Under the pieces are notes generated by a model that ran no database searches, was not told the DNA's origin, and saw only the letters and a program-made list of their open reading frames with translations. A program made the position numbers and the translations under genes. Source: Sclerodactyla briareus (lineage: Eukaryota; Echinodermata; Holothuroidea; Dendrochirotida; Sclerodactylidae). From it: 64,000 nucleotides of DNA. The number at the start of each line of letters is the position of its first letter. Positions within the stretch are counted from its first letter, which is position 1. Location of the stretch: assembly GCA_026419785.1 (NCBI GenBank), contig JAODTK010005613.1, forward strand, positions 103,012 to 167,011. The letters are read 5' to 3'. Of this stretch, positions 35,901 to 47,900 are shown piece after piece.

Positions 35901-38900
35901 TTGATGAATAGATAAGTTGTTTTCGGTTTTCTCTTTTATTCACTCACTGTATCTTGTTTAGTGTCTGAATTGGTCAATCCCCCCCCCCACGTAAAAAAAT
36001 TATGGCATGCTTGCTGCGGCAGAGGGTCAACCTAGTCAAGCGCCCGCAAGGGTTCAACCTGGATACTGCAGTAACTGCAGTGTACTGCACTTTATTGACA
36101 GGCCCATTTTATGAGCTTTTCAACCAATGGATCTCCTCCCCACAAGCTTCAACCGATTTTATTCAACGTTACATGTATGGTCCTTGTGTAGTGTCCCATT
36201 GGGTTTGTTCATAAGTTTGGTGTGCCCTAGGGCCCATCATATGAGATACCGCAAAACCTTTGTATCTCCTACAAATCTGGTTGCACCATGCTGATGTTTG
36301 GGCATATTGATATTTGTCTAATCTGTACCTTCAGGTCCCCGGGATTCGGGACGTCACAGCCCAGTGGTGGGCTCGAGGGCCCATCAGTGGATTTATGCAA
36401 AATGCTTCTCCTCTTACAAGTTTTGGTGCACAATACTGACATTATTTCATATGATGGTCTATTAACGACTACCTTCAGGGTGTTTCAGGAATTGTTTTTA
36501 AACAAGGTCCACTTGGTCCTGAGGGCCCATTTTCATGAATTCATAGAAATTCGCACATTGGTACTCCCAATGCATCTCCTTCCACAATTCAATTGATTTT
36601 CTCTAATGTCACATGCAACCTCTTGGTTAGTGCATAGAGTTTTTGATGCACAGGTCGTGCTGTTGTTCAGTCATAATGACAGTCTATAATAGCTGTATCG
36701 TCAGGGTTCTCAGGAATTTGACTTGGGCCCAGCTTGGGCCTGAGGGCAGCCTATCATGTGTCAATCATGCCACATGTTATTCCGCAAAAATGGCTATTGA
36801 ATTGGATCAACAAAATGACAATAGAAAAATGTAATTCATATACGTGTACAGTTTACAAAGTAGTTGTGTGTTATTCAAACCTATTAAAGATTTGTCCACA
36901 AATTCTTGTTTTCTTCTGATTGCACTTGAGCTCCATGTTGAAACCTCTCACCAACAGGTCTGCGGGCCCGTAGCCAAGGAGGTGGGGAACTTGGCGAAAA
37001 AACCACTGGAGTAGTGAAGGTGTTCCCTAATGGAAGAATCACGACAACAGGCTACAGTAGAGGGGCCAGGTACATCTACATGTATTACACAGATAGTTTC
37101 AGTACATGAATCGTGTATTTTTATTCTAGTATTTATTTAGTGCCCTGCCAAGCATAATAATGAAATAAATACTTAAATTTATGAAAAGCGCCTTTCCAAG
37201 AAGATACAAAGGGCCTGGAGGACAAACAATACACAATAAAAAACAGCACGAAAATTAATAATTTATAAGTGTCTTTTTGAGGTCCTCTTGAAAGAAGCAA
37301 CCGCTGTATAGTTGACACTTAAGCTGGGCGCACACTGACAAGAATTACCATGAACTACACAATCACCTGTGGCCTCTATGATGAGAGCAGTCCCTATAGA
37401 CACCAGGGTTAGCGCTACTCGGGGTCTCAGGGTCAATGACTCTTGTTGGGCCTGTTTGGACCCCCAAAATAAGGTTTCTGCCTATTATGGGGGTCCAAAA
37501 TTCCATGAAAAGTAGTACAATCTTCTTCAATTCCTTGCATTTTGGCTCATTCACATGTGACATTTGTGCCTTGGACCCCGAAATGTCGAGCCAGCGCTTA
37601 CCCTTATAGACACGATCTGCTGGTAGAGTATTTTAAGTACTTGTAGATGCTTTGAGAGGTTTAGTTGTCGTTCAGATTCAAGGAAAAGAAGTCTTACAAG
37701 AGCCAGCTACTGTACAGCCATGAAGCTGTCCTGATATCAATCTTCTTGGAGGTACATGGGGCAATTGACCGCAGAAAAAGCTTTACAGAAGAGGTTACAG
37801 CAGACAACGCCTGTCAATCACTGTGAAACTGCAAAATTGTTTCTGCTGACCCACTCTCCCTTGGTCAACAGCTGCATGCATGTGGCCCAATACATTAGTT
37901 TGACCTTTACTTTATTCCCGTCAATGACATGTGTGTAAAGTACTGTACCTTTATTGTCGGTATTCCAGATGATTGGTACACTGTACATGCACAGCACTGT
38001 AACTGTCTGCGTGGAAGGGTCGTTAAATTAATTTGGGGGCGAGGGTTTTCTGGTGCCTAGGCTTACTGGCCGGGTTGTTAATAGTAAGCATCGCAGTGGG
38101 AGGTCTGGCAAGGTCAACAATGGCGATGTATATGTTAGCCAGCTGTCTTTTCCTGTGCTAATGTTCAAAGTATCCAACAAGTTTAATGAGTTTTCAGATT
38201 TTATTCCAGTAACGCAAGCCTGACTTCAATTGGTATTACAGAGTCGATGGTTGCACAGTGTATTTCCACAGCCGAAGTTTCACCTTCCTGGTTTATGTTT
38301 GTTATATCTAGGCAAATCGGACGGCTCTCGGCATGGTGGTGGAGTTTGTTTGTAATGTGAGGTCTGACTTTGAATGTTTTGGAGAAGCCGATATTGTGTG
38401 ATTTTTGTCAACTCCGTTTGGGGTGTGAAATCCGTCTACTCTCTGTATTTCCAGTTCTTTTAGTTGCGTTGTGTACCGTTCTCCAAATAGCTCTGAGACA
38501 GACAACTCTCTTTCTTTTACAGACAAAATGCTTTTCGAAGCTTTCTAGGGGGTGAGGAAGTACAATCATTCTGGGTGATTTCAATTATCGAGATATTTCT
38601 TGGTCTATGGTACGAGTGTCAGTCATGGATCTGGCTTTTTCAAGTCCAAGGATTGCTTCTTTCCAATCTGTACATTTTCCCTACCAGATGCATATTATTT
38701 TGGATTTAGTCTTTGAGGCAGTGATCCAGAATCTGTAGTAATTAGAGAGCTTGGTAGCTCGGTGCAAGTGATCACGAAATTTTAACTTTCAATGTGTCTT
38801 GTTCCTTCATATCCCCCAGAGTGTAGAGCTTGTTCCTTGTTTCGCGAAGGCCAATGTCGATGGCCTTTCTAGATTTTTAGCGAAATAGATTGCGTAAATT

Positions 38901-41900
38901 GTTAGAAAGTACGAATGCTGTTGACCTCTTGGAAGGTTCCCTTGAACAGGTTCCAGGTTTTGAAAGTTTACGTTCCTTGGAAGAAACATCGCAGTAAGGG
39001 AACAATATGCCTCTTGGATGAATAGGGAGTTTTCCTGGCCATCAACGTAAGCCGAACATTTATGGCGACTTATTGTTCTTCTGGGCGTGTCTGATCTAGA
39101 GCATTTCAAAGTTCAGCAAAAAAGCTGTCCAGCTTTTCATTACTGTGCTAACTTGATTTTGAAGCAGATTTCCTCTAAATCAAGGAGATCGGCGGGCAAT
39201 TTTTCTCTTAGGTGAGGGGGAAGCAGAAGTTCAGGAAGCATTGGCCTTTGATAGATTCCGGCTCGGTAGTACATCAGGCGATAGCCAGGATATGGCTAAG
39301 GTTCTCCAAAATTATTTCTCTCTGTTGTAACTCATGAGTAACTTGGATAATTTTGGTGACTTACTTGTCGGGGTTTCTCTCTCCGCATGTATTGGTAATA
39401 AGGTGTGCTCGCCTGGTTTGTAAAGGAGAAACTGCAGAAGCTCAACAGTGGTAAAGCTCCTGTCCTGAACGGAGTTTATCCTTTCTTACTGAAATCCTTT
39501 GCCGACGGTTTTGTCTGTTCCATTAGCTATTATTTTCAATAAGACTCTCCAAGAAGGTATTGTTCCGGATGATTGAGGAGAGCAAATGTTCTCCTTTTTC
39601 AAGAAAGGGTAAATGGTCTCGTCCTTGTATACAAACAGCGTCATCCTTACTAGTTGTTTTGTCTGCAAGGTAATGGCATCAATCATTCGGGATCATAATG
39701 GTTTGATTATTTCAATGAGCATAGTCTGATTAGGATTCTCAGCATGGGTTTCAGGTACAACCGTTCGTGTTTGACTAATCTTCGGAATTTATGGGAAGAT
39801 GTTACATTCGGTTGACACCAGCAATGCGTTGATATATTTTCCTGGACTTTCATAGAAAGCTTGTTGAAAGGTTCCTCATGAGCGTCTCTTGCTCAAGATG
39901 GAAGCTTGGCATTGAGGGGAATTTCCTGAAGTGGGATCGTGAGTGGCGTCATAATAGGGCACAACGCGATTGTCATATTTGCGTTCGTCTTCTTGGCAAA
40001 CGGTCCCTATTGGTGTTCCCCAGGGATCGGTTCTCGGGCCGTTACTCTTGCTGGGGTATATTGACGATTTTGAAGTTTCTGTTCATTCCAGTGTTAAGAA
40101 GTTCGCAGACAATACCACTTTGAATCGGATGTCGGTTCGACAATGATGATTCTGAAATTGTTCAAAGTGATCTGGATTATAAATTTTCCAAATGGTCTTC
40201 CGCTGCAAAATGTTTTTTCATGTCGACAAGTGCAAAGTATGCAGTTGGTTTCACAATCGCCACTCTTCCTCAAGTTAATGTCAAAAATTTCTGAAGTGTG
40301 ATTTCAGAAAAAGATCTTGGGGTTTTGTTTTGATTCTTCTTTTAACCTCCTAGCAGTGTGCCGAAGCTGCCTAGAAGGGTAATTGGATTCCTTGTCTTGA
40401 TTAGTCGTCACTTCAGTTTCCTTGATATGATATTGTTGTCCGGCTGTTTAAGCAACTGGTGAGACCGCACCTGGAATATTCTGTACAGTGTGGAATCCCT
40501 AACTTTGCAAAAGACAAGCATGTAATTGAAAACGTTCAAGCGTAGGTCCCTAGAAGATTGACTGTCTGAAAAATTTATCCTACCAAGGAATATATAAGGC
40601 GTCTCGTCCCTAACTACCATGGGCTAAGGCGATTCGGGTGACGTATCCCAAGCAGTGATCCAATAGTGGGAAATTGTCTTCTGAAAATGTTGTTCTCTCT
40701 AAGCGTGTGAATGCATTCAAGAAAGTCTTGATTTATTTTTCAGAAATCACGGGCGAATTATTCAGTGGTTTGTTCTTTTTCTTTCCTCCTGGGATTTTTG
40801 GCTTCCGTGGTCTTTATTGAGGATTTTTGTCCTTCCGGGACCCTATTCACTAAACTAAACAAACAACTGTATAACTGCAATACCCGTAAACCGCACCCAT
40901 TTTGATGTTTGCCGTACTGATGCTGCTACGTTAGTGCTGTATCATAATAAGTAATTCTCACTGGTCTCGGCTTTCATCTGGGGACGCCCTACGCTGGTGG
41001 CTACTTCAAGATCAGGCTATGCTGGGCAAGGACTTCCCAAGGGTTCCACCTAAGGCTACTCTTCCTCACAAAAGTCTTCCCCCCAAACGTGGCAGCCATG
41101 GAGAGATCTGTGTCAACACCTTGACAGAGACTGGAAAGCTGATATGGGCCTTAAACAGCTCTTACTCGTGAGGCCTATATGAATAATCTGTGTACTTTCA
41201 TCGTACTGTTGCTGCATTTATCACTAATTAACATTACAATCTGATCTGTATCACTGATGAAGTGATGACAAAACGATGGCTATTAAAGGATCCTTGTACA
41301 AACCATTCAATCAAGGGTTTTCCCTGCATTTTGATGCCAATCAACACAATACCATCCAGGGATGTAGCTAGGGTGGGCAGGGCCACCCGGCACTTGGGTG
41401 GTGTGCCCGTCACCCGACATAATCCCGGCAATGCTGCCCGCATTACAAAAAACAATGTTCTTGTTTCGTTAGTAATGGGATACAGTATACTGATAATGCA
41501 CAATCCACACTGGGAAAACCGCATTATATATTAAATGTACAAATAGCCAAATGGCCCTCCATTGGGCCTGTGGTCCAGTCGTGACCCGCTGCTCATTGCA
41601 CGCTACAATATACTATCCGTCACTAATCTCAAGGATTTCGGATGCAAATCCCCAGCACTCAGAATTCTTCTCTAGCTCATCCCTGATACCATAACCACTT
41701 CATCTCTTCTCAACTTCCCTGATTACGGTTGAGTGGAGGGTTCCTAATCATGCAAGGCAATGGATACCCTATTTCTTGATCAATTGCACTCCGTACCTTC
41801 ACACACTAGCCGGTTGAAACAGGCTTTGACTTCGTTCACCTCGCATCAGCCTCCTTCACTCATATATGCGCAGGCCAGGATGACATTCTAACCAATCAGT

Positions 41901-44900
41901 GCTTTGCCTAAAACAACGCCTGTGCACTTCCGTTCCCTCGCTGTCGAACTGATTTAACTGAATTATGGGTGGGGCGAAGTCCCAAACGTTGATTGTGCAA
42001 TCGACCATTTCCTTTTCCCCTTTTTCCCTAAATTAAGGGAAACGCCCATACCCTGCAAAAAATCCACTCCATGATCTGATCGGAATTGTTCTGCCCACCC
42101 CCAACCTCCTTTTGACATACGATGAATCGATATTCTTTTCTTATTTCCAATTCAAATTATTCCACTTTTTTCTGTTCTGAACTCGAGCTGCACCCAACAA
42201 GTCCGTCAATTATCGCCTGCGCGAAAACGTCGGCTTCGATCATTTTAGGCTTTCATATGCAGCATTCTTCAATTTCAATAGATTTCTCATTATCGGTATT
42301 GTAAAAAGGTTATTGTTTCTGCCTGTAAATATTCATGACTAAAATGTGGAAGCGCTTTTCCATGGAATTCCAATCCAGGGTTTTGCTCCCCCATATCAAC
42401 GCCTGTGTGCTACTCTTGATGACTGACATTATATATTAAATGTCCACAAAAAGCCAAATGGCCCTCTTGTGATTGACCGTGGGCTACAGTCGTGACCCAC
42501 TGCGCATCGCACGCTAGACTGCCCGCCACTAATCTTCAAAGGATTCGGATGCAGAATACCCAGCACTCAGAATCTCTAGCTACATCCCTGATACCATACC
42601 AATTCGATTTCATCTCCACTCCCCTGGCTTAACTGTTGAGTGGGAGGGGTCCTAATCATTCAGTCAATGATAACCCTTTTTCTTGATCAATTGCAACTCC
42701 TTACCTTCACACACTAGAAGCCTGTTGAAACAGGCTTTTGACTTGGTTCACTTTGTATCAGCCTCGTTCACTCATATATGCGCAGGCCAGATGACATTCT
42801 AACCAATCAGTGATTTGCCCTACAAAACAGCCTGTGGCAATTTTCGTTCGCTGCTGTCGAACTGATTTTAAAAACTGAAAATTTGGTGGTCGAGGTCCAA
42901 CGTTGATTGTGCAATCGACCTTTCCCTTTTCCCTAAATTAACGGGAAACAAGCCATACCTGCAATAAAAATCACTCCATTGATCTGATTTGGATGTTCTG
43001 ACAACACCCCCAACCTAATTTTTGAGACGTACGATGAAATCGATAGTCTTTTCTATTTCCATTTCAAATGATCCAATTTTTCTGACTGAGCTGCAACACC
43101 AAACAAGTCGCAATTATGCGCCTGCGCAGAAAACGGCGGCTTCGATTCATTTTAGCTATATGACATAATTCTTCAATTTCAATAGATTTAAGTAGCGGTA
43201 TTGTAAAAGGTTATTGATTGTCTTCTGTAAATATTCATGACTAAAATGTGGAGCGATTTATTTTCCACGGAATTCATCCAGGGTGGATCCAACCATATCA
43301 CGCCTGTGTGGCTACGATGACTGAATCTACGTCCCTGAAGGGTAATGAGCAGAATCCCAATTTTGGCGGGGATTTGTCGAACAACAAGTCAATCGCACAG
43401 AGGATAGTTGGTACATTCGGACCATGGTTATGCTGAAGAGTGATAGCCCCCTCTATTTAGGAACGGCTTCCTCATACCGTTTGCTTTGATAGCAGGCTAT
43501 TACGCCACTGCTTATCAATGGAGCGAGATAGTGGCTGTTTGTGTGGTCAATCAGCTATGAAATGGACTTTCTTACTCAATCCACGGTATGGGAGTTATTC
43601 GCGACTTTATATTACACTACGGATAGTGGACTACACTAACACCCATTGTTTCCATTTGGGGACTTCCCTCTTGCTATACACCCCACCACCCCTAACATGA
43701 TCATCTCACACCTGCTGGTCGCCCACAGCCTGATTATAATTTAACACAGAATACAGACAAAAACCACATTCAGGTAAATTCAATTCTGTTAGTCATTGAT
43801 TCGAGCTGGCCAATAGGTTAAAGATATTATGGTTTTTAGCTCAAGTCAGCTATGCTGGTTGAGCTATGGGAATCTGCTTTGTCACTCTATCTTTCTATCT
43901 CTCTATCTTCTATCTATCTATTATCTACTCTGTCTGTCTGTCTGTCCAACTGTGTAAACAAGGCTTTTGGCCCTGAACAGTCATTCTGTGATGATTGTTG
44001 ACCAAACGTGGACACATGTTCCGTGACCATGGGACATGTCTTACCTTGTGAAGGTCAAGTCAAAGGTAACTTAAGGTCAATATATAGCTATTATGTGTAA
44101 AATTTCAAAAGTATCTCCTCCTACAAATTCGTGGTACACAGTGCTGATGTTTGGTCATATGATGGTCTATTCAGATGTACCTTCGGGTGTTCAGGATTGA
44201 CCAAAGGTCCACTTTGGCTTGAGGGGGGGGGGGGGGGGCCCATTTATTGAAATTTCACACAATGGTACTCGAAATGCAACTCCTCCCAAAAGCTTCATGT
44301 AGTTTCTCAAAGTGACTGTACGTTCTTGGGTAGAGGGCCATTGGGGGTGTTCAGGATTTTGGGCCCAGGGCCACTTTGGGCCATAGGGCCCATTATGTGA
44401 AAACCGCCAAATTTGTATCTCCTGCAAATTGTAGTTGCACAGGATGAGTTCGTGGCCAAAATGATGGGCTAATAGCCCTTTACCCTTTTGTGTGTTCAGG
44501 ACTATGGTTCAAGGTCCGACTTGAGCCAAGGGCCCAATTTATATATTCTCACACAATGGTGCTTGAATGAAATGAATATCCTCCCACAAGCTCCAATTGA
44601 TTTCTTCAACGTTACATTGTTAATGGTCATATGGTTCTTGGTAGAGGGCCATTGATTTTAGGACTTTTGGGCTCAAGGCCCAGTTGGGCCTAAGGGCCAA
44701 TTTATGAAATACCGCAAAATCTTGTATCTCCTACAAATTTAGTTTAAAATAATTTATAAGATGGCAAATAGTCGTACCTTCAGGGTGCCCAGAATTAGGA
44801 CCAAGGCCCAGTGCGGGCCCGATGGCCCATCATGTGGATCATGCAAAAATGCTCCTCCTCTTAACCAAGTTGTGGGCACAGTGCTGACATTCTGTCATAA

Positions 44901-47900
44901 TTGATGGTCTAATAGTCGTACCTCTGGGGTGGGTTCAGAATTTTTTTAATTCCAGGTATGCCGATGGGCCCATTTTAAAATTCCATGGAGGAATTCACCA
45001 CATGGGTACTTGAATGGCATCTCTTCCCACAGTTCACTTGATGATTGAGTGCGGGTATTTGAATTCATGTAATACTCTTGTTAAGGTTTTATCAGGGGTG
45101 TGTTTGCGACCTCTGGCTAAAGGGCCCAAGTTGGCCTAGGGCTCCTCATGTTAAATACGCACAAATGTATCTACAAATTTTGGATGCACAAGTCAGTGTT
45201 GATGTTCGGTCACAATGACGGTCTAATAGCTTTACCTTCGGGTTCTCAGGGAATTTTGAACTTGAGACCCAGTGTCAGCCCGAGGGCCCATAATGTGCAA
45301 TCACGTAAAAGGCTTCGCTTCCTCATATGTGGTGAACAGTGCTGATGTGCGATCATATTGATGGAATAGCCATACCTCAACAGGCCTTTCAAGAATTTTT
45401 GGTCCGAGGAATCCCACTAAATGGAGCCATACAGCCTAGCTACGCTATCAACAATGCCCTTTTCGGCCCCGACAGCTCATCTGTGACGGATGTCGACCGA
45501 AACTTGGAACCAATGTTAATTGACCCATGAGGACTGTTTGACTTTGTGAAGGTCAGGGTCCAAGTCATTAAAGGGGCAATATAGGTCATATGTGTATAAT
45601 TTCCAAATGTACATGCTATCTTCTACAAAGTAATATAGATTGTCTTGAAACTTGTGTAGGTGTAATAATGTTCTCTTACAGCTGGTTGCAGATTTTGGAT
45701 TGCAACATCATCTAGTTTCATTGAATTAAAACAGTAGCATTTTGATGAAAAGAAACACACAGTCATTCTTCGATGGATGCTAATCAAACTTGTGGACCCA
45801 ACGTTCATCGATCTTTTGGCCATCTTTGACCATGTGAAGGTCAAGGTCAAATTGGGGTCAAAGGTAATCAAAGGGACACAATAGGCACTTTGTGAAATGC
45901 CTTTGTCTCTCTCAAGTGTCATTCTTGATGGACGTTGACCCCCGGACTGAGTACAATGTTATTAACTGACTATAAATCCGTGCATATGAAGATCAGTCAA
46001 AAGTTGTTACAGCTGCACAATATGCCATTGTTGAAACTGCCTTCTTGGTCTCATGACTTGAACATTTAACACACTTGTGCAGTTTGGCAGTTGAGCTACA
46101 GCCCCATTGGTGCTCTAGTTTTTTTTTATATTTGGTGTCACAATTTGACGCTCTTGGCTGTCATACAAATTAATTAAAAACGGCATACTGTACCAGGTCG
46201 GGTAGGTTGGGGAGAAAAAATGTTCCACCACACGTCACTGGGAGATCGGATGAATCATATACATTAGTGTACTGTGAACCCATGATCCTCTAGTCAATCT
46301 TAACATACTGGATTGTTTTTTTTTTTTCCACATCACTATTATGGGCAGTCGGAACATTTAACGCCCATTTTTCTCATACCCCTCAAATTAGCGAATAATA
46401 AGTTCAGAATGTTGTCCTTCAAGCCTAGATGTACCATACTTTTAACCATTCCCCCCTGTTTGCTCTTCAAAACAATTCAAATTACTTCTAATGCCCTACC
46501 CCCCAAAATCCCTTATTTTCCTCACCTTAACAAAGTTCAGGAGAGACTTACCGTCACTTGGCTGCGTTTTCGTTATCGACTGTTTAGTGTAGAATGTCTT
46601 TAGCCACATTATTGTGATTGGCGGACGAGTCATGTGACACCCTTAAATCATCTAACAGAGCTAACTCCCAAGAGACTGATAGCTAAGGCCACACACCCCG
46701 TCGCCCACTGCTAGCACTGATTTGTATACAAAATACGTCCCCTTGACCACACAGCTATTAACTTGATCACTGCCCTATTGCGTTCAGTCATGCAAAATTA
46801 CATATCTATCACTACAGTTGACTAAAAACACCCCTGTGTGTGTTTGTGATTATACATTTTTTTTATGATATGGTGTCCCCCCACTTTCTCTTCTCGTTAA
46901 GCAGGATTTCTGCTCCGTAACGAAGGCCAATTCGATGAAATTTTGTATTTAGTAATCGGGCTGTGGAACGATCTGATTTTGATTTTGGGGCGCGAAAGTC
47001 CTAATTTCAGTAGGGTAATTAGCCTTTCTATGTATTTATGGTTAGGCTCATTATCAAGATTATGGATGAACCGAGGTTGCATGGGGGATTAGTTCAGGCA
47101 CATAGGTGCAGGATAAAAGTCGATAACGTAGCTATAACCATTGGATTTTTAAAAACAAAAACGAAAAAGATGCTTATTAAGTTGTCTCATTTGCATTATT
47201 TATGCAAAATTCCAAGTTCATCAGAGTTCCCCGACCTTGGTGAATATGGTATACTTTCCGTCTCAAAACTTTTCACAAAGATTTGGGGTCAATATATTTC
47301 ATGAAACTGATGGTATGGTCACCGTCGTTCCAAACTTTTTATCAAGGATTCAGAGTCCACTATAGGTCAATGCCAGTGTGTCTAATTTGCATAATTTAAA
47401 TTAGCCAGAGTTCATCACTGTGTAGTTATGGCTTACCTTCACTCCCCAAAATTTTTACTTAGACTGGAAGTCTTCAATGGTGTCTATTTTGGCTTAATTT
47501 ATTCCAAATTTCCAGTCTGTTCGATTTTTTTTTAACTTGACGAAGTCAGAGAATCTATTTCAGTCACTCGTTTGTGTGTGTGTTTTGTGTGTTGTGGGTG
47601 TTTGATGCCCAGCTTGTAACAGATAACTTTGAAATCAAGTCTGGTGGAAGGTCGCTCATCCTTGGTATGTGGGTGTTCCTCCTCATGATGAGTAAATGAA
47701 CCCTATTGTTTTTTGTGTCAGGTTATAGGTCATCTGAGGTCCCAGGGGTCAAAGTCTTACAAACCTTGTAAAGACATAGTACAGAATTGGTTCGTCTGAT
47801 CAAGTTGCAAATTGGGTGTATAGCTTTCCTTATGGGGATACTGAACCCTGTTGTTGTTTTTTTTGGTTCAGGTCGGGAGTGAATTTTGGTCGAAAATAGG

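Noticed and set aside
41234-41534. Overlapping 90- and 96-codon frames on opposite strands just after UBE2S exon 3
   Set aside because: They start inside the intron beyond the exon 3 donor and match neither UBE2S nor any motif I know; mutual overlap suggests chance.
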